This document shows, piece by piece, positions 1 to 10,870 of a stretch of DNA of 64,000 nucleotides. Location of the stretch: assembly GCA_947095535.1 (NCBI GenBank), contig OX352772.1, positions 119,716,191-119,780,190 on the forward strand. Reading direction: 5' to 3'. Numbering within the stretch: the stretch's first letter is position 1; each line of letters begins with the position of its first letter. This DNA is from Poecilobothrus nobilitatus. Lineage: Eukaryota > Arthropoda > Insecta > Diptera > Dolichopodidae. The notes under the pieces are model-generated. The model had not been told where the DNA came from. It saw only the letters and a program-made list of their open reading frames with translations, and searched no databases. The translations under genes were made by a program, and so were the position numbers.

Positions 1-356
1 TGATTTGAGTTGGGTGATCTGTATAGGAAACAGAAATGTATGACATGCTTTTCAACGAGAATTTTGACCCAAATGTAATGAAAGGTTAGGCTAGAAAATT
101 TATATTTTGGAAGTGTGTTCAAAGCGATATCATGTTTTATATAGACAGCGATACCTCTTTTGGGTACGAAGTGTGAAATAAGTGAGTAGCCGGTGACATT
201 AAAGTTATCATTGTGGTTACTGACTTGTGTTTCACAAAGGGCTAATACTGCTGGTTTAATTGAACTAAGATGGCAATCGACGGCATGAAAATTCGTTTCC
301 AACCCGCGTATGTTACATAAATTAACATTAAAAGTGGTAATTTTGATGGAAAAAAA
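1..356 (-). pseudogene. Non-LTR retrotransposon endonuclease fragment (N-terminal part)
   Basis: Reading the minus strand from 356 down to the window edge gives an open frame of about 118 codons with no usable ATG. It resembles the N-terminus of the exonuclease-endonuclease-phosphatase (EEP) domain that nicks target DNA in CR1/Jockey-type retrotransposons. Visible landmarks are a start like 'NVNLCNIRGLETNFHAV', the 'LALCETQVS' block around the catalytic Glu of the ET motif, 'RGIAVYIKHDI', and 'FCFLYRSPNS' at the edge. An in-frame TAA at 357-359 closes the upstream side, so the copy is 5'-truncated or decayed, and the rest lies outside the window. It faces away from the plus-strand element at 1791 and is a separate insertion. 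The EEP assignment is fairly secure; the family is not. Confidence 0.75.
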
Positions 357-359
357 TTA

Positions 360-1790
360 ATATAAAAGAAAAGTTAAAATAATAAATAATAATGTTAAAA
401 TTAAAATTGAAATCTAGTTTAAAATTAAAATCAAAAGCAAAATTAAGATGAAATCAGAGTTGAGATTGTAATTAAAATCAAAATTAGACTAAAAATCAAT
501 TTCGAAATTAACCAAGATCAAAATCTGATTTAAGATAAATTAAAGTATGTAAATTAAGTAATTAAGTATGTATAATAAAATTTAAAGCAAAAATTAAAAT
601 TAACAAAAACTAAAATTTATTCAAAATTAAAATCAAAAGTAAAAGTGCACGATTTAAATAACCCGAACTTGACAACACTTTAAAATAAATTACTATCAAT
701 GTCAATAACAATACTTTATATCAACATTAACACATTACTTTTCAATACTTTTCAATATTCAATATTTTGCCTTGAGTGAGCAAATGGTTTATAACAACGT
801 TCAACAGTTTTTAATATACACTTTTAAGTGACATTATTGAATGCAGGTACAACCACAGACTCACCAAAAGCAAAACTTACCACCAGAAATTAATTAATTA
901 AGTTACGGTAATTACTATGGTGGTATTTAAAAAAAAGAGCGAATTGAGAGTCAAAGAACAACACCAGCATCCATCATACGTGTATGAGGGAGATGGATAT
1001 ATAATTCTTTTGTTTACGACAAATTGATATTAAGATGAAATAAATAAAAAAAGAAAAGTAAATTAATGTAAACAAAACCAATTGAGCGCGTTTAAAAAAA
1101 CGGTCGGTCTCTCTAAATTGTCGGATGGTAAAATATATTGGTTAATTCAAAAAATAATATAAAATAAACTATAAACTTTAAAATTACAACTCATAAATAT
1201 AATAATTCTTTAGTGCATTTACTTGCAAAATATTTAAAAAATATAATCTTTTACATATTATTTAAAGTAATAATAGAAAAGGGAAAAAAACCTTAAAAAC
1301 AAAATATTGATAGTTAAAAATACATAAATTGTTTTTTTTTCTTTCTTCTCCATCATTATTATTGATGTTCTCATGAGAAACAAACAAAACTTACTGTTAA
1401 TTACAAATTGTGTCAATTATCTCATCTCACATAAATTTAAAAAAAAAAAAACAAAAAGCAGAAAACATAACTGCACACCAGTGACATTCAAACTTTTTTT
1501 CCTTATTTTAATGTTTTTAACATTTTATAAAATAAACAAGTGTCGATATTAATGGTTAATGGTAATAAAGTTAAAAGAAACAATAGACAAATTTATAATT
1601 AATAATTTTTGTTATTACACCATTAAATTTATATTCAGTACCCAGTCACAAATAATTCATATTTAGTTCAATTTTTGGTAATTTAATAAGCAGAAATCGA
1701 ATAAAAAGTTAAAATTTGAGAATCACTACAATAAAAAATATCTTTTAATATTTTTTTAATATTTTTTTTCTCTCTATATTATAAATTATA
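360..1790. other. AT-rich sequence, no gene seen
   Basis: This stretch is strongly AT-rich, with many loosely repeated short words of the type aaattaaaa between about 350 and 640. No coding pattern, inverted ends or RNA gene is visible. The last few hundred bases may include the 5' UTR of the retrotransposon whose ORF1 starts at 1791, but no boundary can be placed. Confidence 0.6.
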
Positions 1791-3109
1791 ATGACTGAAT
1801 GTGGTGAATGTAGGAATAAAATCAGAGGCGAGTCTGGCATTAATTGTGCAGGAGTATGTGGTAAAGTGTTTCACACTAAATGAAATGTTCAGGATTAGAT
1901 GTCTCTACAAGTAATTTGATTGGAAGTAGTAAAAGGATAAAATATATGTGTGAGGATTGCGTAATGTATATTCATAATGTGGATGATGTGCTGAAAGACA
2001 TTCAAGATAACGTAAATAAAAATAAGCAGTATTTAAAAGAGTACAAGGAAGAGTTTGAGAATGCATTAAATAAAAACGAAAGTGAGCTGAAGCTGCTATT
2101 ACTGGCGATCGAGCAGCGGTATACCGAAAGAATAAATGAAGTTAAAAAACTTCAAGAAAAAGAGTTAAAAAACTTACACGATTCTGTTATGCAATTTAAA
2201 ACTAACACAACAGAAATTAATGAACAACTGAAAAGTAATTGTGAAAGTGGATTGAAATTGAGTAATGAATTAGAAAAAGTTAGTGAAATATTTAAAGATA
2301 GGAATTCGCCTGAAATGTTGCAGATAAATAATGTAAATAAATCTGACAGGCCACTGTACTCCTCTATTGTGAAGGCCATAGTCCCAGTTATAGTGAAACC
2401 AAAAAAAAGTCAAAAATGCTCGGAGACAAAAAATGACTTGGAAGAGAATATTGATCCTTTTGAAATGGATCTAAAAATTTCAAAAGTTAAAAATAAACAT
2501 AATGGATCTTTAGCAATTGTAGGTGAAAATGAAGAAGAAACCCGAAAAATAAAGGAAGTACTTTTGGAAAAACTAAAAGATAAATATGAAGTAAAGATGC
2601 CTGATCAAAAAAATCCAAGAATATCTATTTATAATATGAATACACAATATGAGGAACTTGATTTGTTTAACAAAATAAGGAAGCAAAACCATGGATTGGA
2701 AAACGCAGACTTAAAAATTATTTCATACCGGAAAAATCTAAAAAAATTGTTTAATATTGTTTTGGAGCTTGATTTTAATAGTTAGAAAAAAGTATTGAAT
2801 ATTGGCAAAATAAATATTGGATGGTATCGCTATTCAGTCTTTGACGGAGCTTATGTAAAAAGATGCTTCAAATGTAAGGGATTTAACCACAAATCCACCG
2901 AATGTGATAAAAAAGAAGTATGTGCTAAATGTTTGGGCGAACATAAAACAAATGAGTGTACCCAAACTCCAGTTAAGAAATGCTTGAACTGCATTAATTC
3001 TAACACAAAGTTACAATTAGGCCTAGATGTAAACCACAATATTCTCAGTCGAGATTGCCCTACTTACGTAAACAAGCTTAGGGTATTGAAGAGTCATATT
3101 GGATACTAG
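1791..3109 (+). pseudogene. ORF1 nucleic-acid-binding protein of the CR1/Jockey-type element
   Basis: ORF1 proteins bind the element RNA and form the ribonucleoprotein. The ATG at 1791 opens about 30 codons with Cys/His spacing like a PHD-type finger (TECGECRNKIRG, then NCAGVCGKVFHTK). The frame then shifts into the main frame at 1880. The cause is visible: the word AAATG is present twice in tandem at about 1878-1887, a 5-bp duplication. The main frame (1880-2785) is rich in Lys/Glu heptads, a likely coiled coil at about residues 30-130, followed by a probable RRM-like segment. An in-frame TAG at 2783-2785 interrupts it. The C-terminal part (to 3109) has three zinc knuckles: CFKCKGFNHKSTEC, CAKCLGEHKTNEC, and a third with a long loop ending NHNILSRDC. 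The assignment is secure; the mutations make it non-functional as read. Confidence 0.85.
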
Positions 3110-5897
3110 CAATTAAAGAATTTTAATACCGTTTACTTAAATATCCAAGGATTATTAAACAACTTTTCTGAATTGGAAGTTATGATAAGTGGAAAGGCGT
3201 ATGAGTGGATTATGTTAAGTGAAACCCATCTAATATCAGACATAAAGGATGTGGAACTACATCTAAATGGGTATAAAATATATAGATGTGATTCAGTATC
3301 TAAACATACAGGTGGGGTCGCATTGTACGTAAAAGATCATTGGCAAATTGACAAACCGTTACAAAATAAAGCTATTGGTAAAGATGTATGGTGGATAGCA
3401 CTCAAATGTTCAAGAAATGAGATAAGTATAATTGTAGTAATAGTATATAGATCTCCTAGTAGTTCTGAAAGATTCTTTTGTGACAGTATTGTTCATTGGT
3501 TGGATGAGCTAGAAGATGCAAGTACTGAAGTCCTAATTTGTGGAGATTTTAACATCGATTGGAAGCTCAATAACACAAGATGTCAAAGAGAAATTAAAAA
3601 CATCTTATCGCGATATAATTATGTGCAGCTGATTAATGAATACACGAGAATCACTAGGGATACCAGAACATTAATCGATTTTGTTTTGACTAATGGTACT
3701 AATCAAATTATAGCCAAGGTTGACAGCATGTCAAAAATATCTGACCACGAAACTCTGACAATAGAAATTAAGATAAATAAGAATTTTGAAAAAGTAACAG
3801 AGCAGGAAATAGAATGTTTTAAGTATAATAAGGAAAGTTTTAAAGCAGAGTTAAGGAAAATACAGATAAATAATATTAGTGGAAATAGTCTGGATCTATA
3901 TGCCTGGGGTGTTAATGATAAGTTAAATCAAGTGATCCGTAAGTTTATAACTAAAAGAAAATTAAAAAACAGGAACAATGAAAGGTATAACAACGAACTT
4001 AACGAAATGAAAAAAAAAAAATTAGGTTCTACCAAAAAGCCAAAATAACAAATGATATACAAGACTGGGAAAGCTATAGACAAATTAGAAACATATATAA
4101 AAGTGAAATAAATCGAGCAAAAAACCAAGCAATACAAAGACGGATCGGTAATGCAGGTGGACAGAAGCAGATGTGGCGTGAGATAAAAAAATATGTATTA
4201 AAGAGAGACTACGCAAATTTAAACTCAATTGAATTTAACAATGTGACTGAAACGAGCGCACAACAAATAGCGGAACAATTTAATAAATTCTTCATAAATA
4301 GCATTGTAAATATCAGCAATTCAATATCTAATGAACCTTATGTTAATAACTTATCTGAATTTAGTGGAAACTTTTATTTTAGAGAAGTAACTAATAGGAC
4401 AGTCTGGGCTATCGTTAAAAGCATTAAGAATAAAAATGATTTTCAACATATGAATGTCAACATAATACTAGACTGCTGGGAAATTATTGGATCCTTTCTG
4501 ACTAAAATAATTAATATGTCATTTATGCAGAGTTTATTTCCACATTGCTGGAAAGAAACAATTGTAGTTCCCGTACCGAAAATTCTTGGCACATCTAAAA
4601 GTGAAGAATTCAGACCAATCAACACTTTACCGTTGCTGGAAAAAATTCTCGAAAAAGCTGTTAGTAATCAATTAAGTCATTATTTAGAGGTTAATGGTTT
4701 ATTATCAGAAGAACAATCTGGATTCCGTAATAATCATTCCTGCGAGACAGCATTAAATTGGTTAATTTCCAAATGGAAAGCAGAATTACAAAAAAAGAAG
4801 GGAATTATAGCAGTGTTCTTAGACTTAAGACGTGCTTTTGAAACGGTAGACAGAGAAATTTTACTGCAAAAACTATCGAAATACGGGATTAAGCATGGCG
4901 CATTAGATTGGTTTAAAAGTTACCTGGGTAACCGGACACAAAGGGTGAAAATTAATAGCTGCTTTTCAACATCTCAACGGATTGATATAGGAGTTCCACA
5001 AGGCTCTATTCTTGGTACACTGTTGTTCCTTTTATATATTAATGACATCAAAAATATACTCAAACACAGTCAAATAATGCTCTTTGCTGACGATACTTTG
5101 ATTTAAATATCTGGTATGGATAACGAAATATGCAGAAAATTATTGCAAGAAGAATTAACAAGGGTTGAAAGTTGGCTAAAACAAAATAAATTAAAGCTCA
5201 ATGCTAAAAAAACAATGGCGATGGCAATCAAATTTCCTGAACCTTTATTATACATTGATTCTGAAAATATCGAAGTGGTCGATGAGATTAAATACCTTGG
5301 TGTTATTTTAGACAATAAGCTTAATTTCCATAGACACATAGATTATATTACTAGAAAAATTGGTAAAAAAATTGGGTTCCTCAAAAGAATTCGAAACAAA
5401 ATATCCACTTTGTGTGCTATAAACATATATAATGTAATAGTGAAACCTCATTTTGAGTACTGTGCAACAATAATTTATTTATGCACAAGTGGTGAGCTAG
5501 ATATTTTGCAGAAACTACAAAATCGGGCAATGCGCACAATACTTAAATGCAATAGATTTACCTCTATTAACTTGATGTTACAAACACTGAAATGGATGAA
5601 CATAAAACAGAGAATTGAATTGATGGTTATGATCTTTGTATACAAAATGAAAAATCATTTGACGCCAATTTATCTGTCTAATGCGGTAACAAGGAGAGAA
5701 GAGGTACAGCCCTATTTCCTAAGAAATGCATCTGATATCGGAATTAATTTTGCTGGCAGTGCTTTCGCTCAAAACTGTATTAATTATAAAGGGTTTTGGA
5801 AATTCACAACCAGCTTCCAAATTATATAAAAAATGAAACTTCTTTACCAAGATTCAGAAGATTATGTTGCAGCCATATTCAAGGATTGGTTCCCTAA
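3110..5897 (+). pseudogene. ORF2: EEP endonuclease and reverse transcriptase
   Basis: ORF2 performs target-primed reverse transcription. The frame directly after the ORF1 stop (TAG, 3107-3109) is open without any ATG until the EEP domain: 'YLNIQGLLNNFSELEVM', 'MLSETHLIS', 'GGVALYVKDHW', 'VIVYRSPSSS', 'CGDFNIDW' and 'SDHETL' are the usual endonuclease blocks. At a run of A's at about 4009-4021 the frame shifts, and the RT follows: 'EEFRPINTLPLLEKILEK', 'SGFRNNHSCETA', 'FLDLRRAFETVD' (motif A), 'GVPQGSILG' (motif B) and 'LFADDTLI' (motif C). A TAA at 5104-5106 falls just after motif C, and the frame resumes to 5829. A last frameshift near 5791-5799 leads into a short conserved C-terminus ending with TAA at 5895-5897. 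There is no RNase H. Confidence 0.88.
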
Positions 5898-6204
5898 TTT
5901 AATATTTTGGTTCCTTTGGGGTTTTTTGTTTATTTTTTAACATTTTTAAACATTGTTTAATAATTTTTTTTTTATTTTTTTTTTGAAATTTTTTTTTTTT
6001 TTTTCCTAATATTTATTTTTTAAATAATATTTTTTTTTAATAATATCTTTTATTTAAAAATTTGTTTTTTTTTCCCCCTTAATATTTAGTAATAGTAATG
6101 TTTGTAATATAATATAATTTTTTATTGAATTAACTTAATCATTAATTTGTTATTGGAATTTTGGATTGTATTTTAAATATTGTAATTTATATAAAGTAAT
6201 TAAA

Positions 6205-6234
6205 CTAATAATAATAATAAAAAAAAAAAAAAAA
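6205..6234 (+). repeat. (TAA)n plus A-tract 3' tail of the non-LTR element
   Basis: About five TAA units run into about 15 A's, roughly 310 bp after the ORF2 stop. Short 3' microsatellites or A-tails are usual ends of target-primed insertions, so this is the likely 3' boundary of the 1791-6234 element. Confidence 0.6.
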
Positions 6235-6674
6235 TTATAAATTAAAATCTGAATCAAAAAATTTAAAAATTATTTAAATTTAATATAGTTCAAAAAAAAA
6301 TAAAAAACAAATCAAAAACAGAATAAAAAAAAAAAAAAAATTTAGTGTGTAGACAAACCAATAAGCGTATGTAAATTGTAAAAAAACTTGTATGTAAATT
6401 GAACCAAGAATACTTATCTTGCCGCCATTGGAGTGCAGCCATATAATTCAGCCATCTAAAATTAATACACCACACTTATAAATATTTTTTTTTTTAGTGA
6501 AGGAAAAAGATTAGAAAAAAAAAAAAAAAATTTATTAAAAAGTTCACTAATTTCAATTTATGTTAATAATATTAGAAAAAAGATAAAAAAAAAAAAAGTT
6601 CACAAAAAAGTTTTAAACTAATTAAAAAAGAAGTGTTGTAACTTCAAAGGTTAACTTAGAACTCTTTTTGCTTA
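6235..6674. other. AT-rich sequence, no gene seen
   Basis: Poly-A and poly-T tracts dominate, with A-runs near 6291-6303, 6328-6340 and 6514-6530. No coding pattern is supported on either strand. Confidence 0.6.
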
Positions 6675-7261
6675 ATGAGATTATCTCCAAAAACAACAAA
6701 GATATAACCTTTAAATTCGACAGAATTGTGTTCTTTCATGTTTGATTTAGGTCTCTGAAATTTGAGAGGATTTGGTCCTTGGGTTCGGATTTTGCAAGCT
6801 TCCGAACGAGCCTCTGAGCAAATGATATTATCTCCAAAAGCAACAAAGATATAATCTTTAAATTAGGCAGAATGGTGTTCCTTCATATTTGATTTATGCT
6901 TCTGAAATTTGTGAGGATTTGGTCCATGGGTTCAAATCTTGGAAGCTTCCGGACGAGCTCCAGAGCAAACGAGTATATCTCCACAACCAACAAAGATAGA
7001 ACTTTTATTTTTAGTACAAAGGTGTTCTGTTATGTTTCGTTTTCTGTAAAATTGGAAACTGACATTTGAAAGAATTTGAACCATGGTTTCGTATTTTGGA
7101 AACTTCCGGACGAGCACAAGAGAAACGAGCATATATCCAAAACCAACAAAAGTAGAACCTTTAAATTTAGTACAATGATGTTCTGGCATGTTTTCTTTAT
7201 GTTCCTGAGATGGATTCGATGATTTGGAGTGGCAATTCGGGTATCTGGCACACACCTCCCA
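6675..7261. repeat. Degenerate tandem repeat, four units of about 147-166 bp
   Basis: Units begin near 6675, 6822, 6969 and 7135. Each starts with a variant of 'acgagtatatctcc', continues with 'aacaaagatataacc', then a 'gtgttcttcatgttt'-like block, 'gaggatttggtccatgggtt', and 'ttggaagcttccggacgag'. The first two intervals are exactly 147 bp; the third is longer because of an internal insertion. The units have diverged clearly from each other, so the array is old. The short ORFs crossing it change frame between units and are not supported as genes. Confidence 0.8.
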
Positions 7262-7822
7262 AGGACTAATTATCTTCGAAATTAAAGATAGAAACTTAAA
7301 ATTTTTTACAAAGGTGTCAAGCATATCTCAAGAGGATGCCTCTTTTATGTTCCTGAAATTCGAGTTGAATAAGACAGAAAAGGGAAGAAGTTCAAGCAGC
7401 TGCCAAAAAAACTTATGGATTTTTAATTTAATTCGAATTATTCAGGTGTAGGGTATTAATAAGTCGGTTGCATCGACTTACTGTTACATTTACTTGTTTT
7501 TATATATTTTTATTCTTCACTAATTTAAAAACTCAAAATTCACATTTTAAACGCGATAAAGTTTTTTATATACTAGTTTTTTATATACTATCGGAAACAT
7601 ATGTTATTTATTTAGGATCACATGTCCCATTTTTTTCATCCCATTTCGGTCGAAAAAATCAATGGTTTATGTATTAACTAATTTTATTTACGATATTCAA
7701 CTCTTATTATATAATATCTGTTTTTTTATTCAATATGCTAATTATTTTTTTGTTTTTTTGATTAATTGTATTTCTTCGTTATTCTAGTTATGTTTTAAAT
7801 AATATAATTATTAACGTTAATA
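7262..7822. other. AT-rich sequence, no gene seen
   Basis: This lies between the tandem repeat and the second non-LTR element. The short open frames here (for example 7468-7677) are rich in Phe, Tyr and Leu as expected of AT-rich DNA and match nothing I recognise. No 5' ORF1 of the following element is visible. Confidence 0.55.
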
Positions 7823-10577
7823 ATGGATAACAATTTTCTAAAATTTAAAGATTTATTAAAAATAGATCATTCAGTATAGTTGAGTCATAATGTATTGCAA
7901 AAATGTAAAAGTAATAGAAATATCTTATACTTAAACATTCAAAGTTTATGTGGGAAATTAAATAATTTAAAATGCTTAATAAACTCATTTCAATATAAAA
8001 TACATATTGTAGTACTAACTAAGATCTAGTTAACGCAGCCTGAAAATAAATTTTATAATATGACGGGCTATAAGGGCTTCTTTTCTAATAGGGATAATGC
8101 TTATGGAGGAGCTGCCATCTATGTAATAAATGAAATTAGCAGCTCTTTAATTTTCCATGAAGAATTTCATAATAGTAGTTTTTTGGTTGTAAAACTGCCA
8201 AAGTTAAATATACATATCGTAGCGGTATATAAATCCCAGCAAGTTGTATTTAATAATTTCATAGAAAAAATCGATAATATTACAGCTCAGTTTAAAAATT
8301 CTGTAATTTTGGGGGACTTCAATATAAATATCTTAAATGACTGTCACAGTGAAGAAAAACATTATACCGAAATGCTCTTATCGAACGTGTTTATAATATG
8401 TAATAATATATTAGATTATGCCACAAGAATAGGAAATACTTCAAAAACTAACATAGATCATTGTATTACAGATATGGTTAATTTTACCTACAATTTAAAT
8501 GTATCAGATTGTATAGCATTGTCAGATCATAGACTGTTGTTTTCATATATGTTGTTTTTAAATTTTAATCATATTTCTACTTCAGAACGATCGGCCAAAG
8601 CTACGAAAACCATTCTTGATTACGATGCGTTAGACAATGATCCCTTCTGAGATAGCCTGGAAGATTTCGTAAATTTAGATGATTTGTTATTAAATCTAAA
8701 CTTATTGATAACAAAGTATACAAAAACTATTTCATCGAGGGTAAGGAAAAAACACGAATAGATAACGAAGGATATTTAAAAACTTATAAAAATTCGGGAC
8801 TCATTTTTTAAGTACTCGAAAAAATACCCAAATGATAGCTACGTGCTAAATTTATTCAAAGAGTTTAAAGGAAACTTTGAAACAATAAATCTGCTTGAAT
8901 ATGATAATAAAAAAAATAAAATAAATAAATAAATTAATTTCAGATAAGGGTGATATTGCAGAAACAATGAATGGTTTTTTCACTAAAATTGTAAGCGACC
9001 TGAATATTCTTCTCGACCGGATTGATAGATCATATCTTAACTCATTTACTCATAATATAAGTTCACATTTTGAACTGAGTCCTACAAACAATGAGGAAGT
9101 AATGAGCATGATAAAATCTTTAAATCCTTCCGCGGTCAATGGACAAGATTGTATATCAGCTAAAATAGTATCTAAATTTTCGAATCGTCTTGTACCAATA
9201 ATATCTAAATTTGTTAACAAATCGTTTGAATCGGGTGTCTTTCCAAGCTCGTTAAAATTGGCTATAGTTACACCGATTTATAAAAATGGCAGCAAATTAG
9301 ATCCAAATAATTATCGGCCTATTTCTCTTTTAACTACTCTTTCAAAAATTTTTGAAAATATAATTAAAATTCGATTAACACATTTTCTTATTACGAATGG
9401 AGTCCTTTCTGAGTCTCAATTTGGTTTTGAATAATACTCAAATACTGTAGCTGCTTACCTTGAGTTAAATGAGTTTATCACTAAAAGTATGGATGAAAAA
9501 AAGTACAATGCTTGCGTCTTTCTAGACTTGAAAAAAGCGTTCGATTGTGTTGATCATGATATTCTACTATATAAATTATTTCTGTTAAAATTAAATTATC
9601 AGCAATTAGCCTATTTTAAGTCTTTCTTAGTTGATTGTAATCAAAGCGTCCGTATTGAAACATTTTTAAGTAGTGATATTAGTAAAGGGGTTCCTCAGGG
9701 ATCTATTTTAGGGCCAGACTTATTTAAAATATATATAAACGATATGGCGTCATTAAATCTTAAAGGAATAGCTCAACTGTACGCAGATGATACTGTAATA
9801 AAATATACATGCGACAGTGAAGCAGAGATAAGAAATGCAATAGTCTACGATCTAGGAGTTGTTAACGTGTGGCTTACTAAACATCGTCTACTTCTTAACG
9901 CAAGCAAATCCAAAATTATGTTCTTTGAAAATAAAACTTTTAGTAACAGTGAAATTATTTTTAACAACCAAAGATTTGAAATTGTTAAATCTTTTATCTA
10001 TCTGGGGCTTGTTATAGATAGTAAACTCAAATGGCGTGATCATACAGAATACATTTCAAAAAAAAAATCTCCCTACGTGTTTATTTTAAATAGGTTGAGA
10101 AAGTATGTAAATAAGAAATCTCTATTCTGTATTTATTCCTCGTTTATCGTTTCAAACTTAGTCTATGTAAATCCTATTTAGAATAGATCGCCTGCTATAT
10201 ACCTAGCAAGATTAGATATACTTAACAAAAAGGCCATTAAAATAATAAACAACCTTCCTACAACGCATCCTTCTGATTTACTCTATAGTGATAAATATCT
10301 CAGTCTAGTAAACATTGAAAAAAAGGAACTTTACATAATTGCTTTCAAAAATATTAATAACTTAATCAAGCGCAACTTTATTCTAAATAGAAATATAAAC
10401 ATACACACTTATAACACAAGGAATAAATCCAACTTTTATTTATCACTTTTCAAAACAGATAACCAAAAAACAGTTGCTTATATTAATATAATTGCTTAAA
10501 GCTTTACAATGAGCAAAGAAATTAATAACATAGTAATTTTTAAAAGGAAAATGAAAGAACTACTAACCAGTTCTTGA
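7823..10577 (+). pseudogene. ORF2 (EEP endonuclease and reverse transcriptase), many stops
   Basis: The ATG at 7823 starts a frame that holds the EEP start ('ILYLNIQSLCGKL') and continues past TAG codons at 7877 and 8027 into 'GGAAIYVINEISS', 'ILGDFNIN' and 'LSDHRLL'. Further stops follow at 8648 (TGA) and in the 8750-8790 linker. After a frameshift near 8880-8960 the RT reads from about 8940: 'NNYRPISLLTTLSKIFE', then a TAA at 9432, 'FLDLKKAFDCVDHDIL' (motif A), 'GVPQGSILGPDLF' (motif B) and 'LYADDTVI' (motif C). A TAG at 10179 precedes the C-terminal region with 'KKAIKIINNLPTTHP', and a TGA at 10575 ends it. Several stops sit where relatives of the family usually have Trp. Inactive, but the class is clear. 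Confidence 0.87.
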
Positions 10578-10740
10578 TAAGGTTTTTATCATAAAATAAT
10601 AATTATTTTGTTATTTAGAAGTGGTACTAACCTAAAGCTTAAACTAGATTTCATTTTACTAATGTAATTTACACTCACACACTAAACAAAAACTAGAGGA
10701 AAAATAAATAAAAAATAAAACACTTTAAAAATCAAAAAAA
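7823..10740 (+). mobile_element. Second CR1/Jockey-type non-LTR element, decayed, ORF2 only
   Basis: A single decayed ORF2 (7823-10577) is followed by an A-rich 3' region. No ORF1 with zinc knuckles is found upstream, so the copy is probably 5'-truncated. RT fragments at 14690-15474 and 16938-17334 belong to the same or a closely related family, because their C-terminal protein pattern matches 10180-10450. The 3' boundary at about 10740 is a guess from a short A-rich run. Confidence 0.75.
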
Positions 10741-10870
10741 TTATCATATTTTACACATACCTAATTTTAATTTTTGTTATTCTAATTAATTCCACCTACA
10801 TATTTTATTATTAACTTTTTAAATATTAATGCTTATTCATTGGTTGTTTGCACTTTATGTGTATATTTTT

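Larger units (their letters stand above)
1791..6234 (+). mobile_element. CR1/Jockey-type non-LTR retrotransposon, nearly full length
   Basis: The element has the classic two-ORF layout: ORF1 (zinc fingers and coiled coil) at 1791-3109 and ORF2 (EEP endonuclease plus reverse transcriptase) at 3110-5897. A T-rich 3' UTR follows and ends in a short (TAA)n run and an A-tract at about 6205-6234. No RNase H domain or LTR is present. ORF1 with an N-terminal Cys/His finger and C-terminal CCHC knuckles, and ORF2 with EEP plus RT, fits the CR1/Jockey superfamily; I cannot fix the clade. Few lesions separate it from an intact copy: one 5-bp duplication, two in-frame stops and two frameshifts, so it is relatively young. 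No target-site duplication was identified. Confidence 0.85.

Noticed and set aside
7224..7451. 75-codon frame overlapping the 147-bp repeat
   Set aside because: It crosses repeat and non-repeat sequence and matches nothing known.
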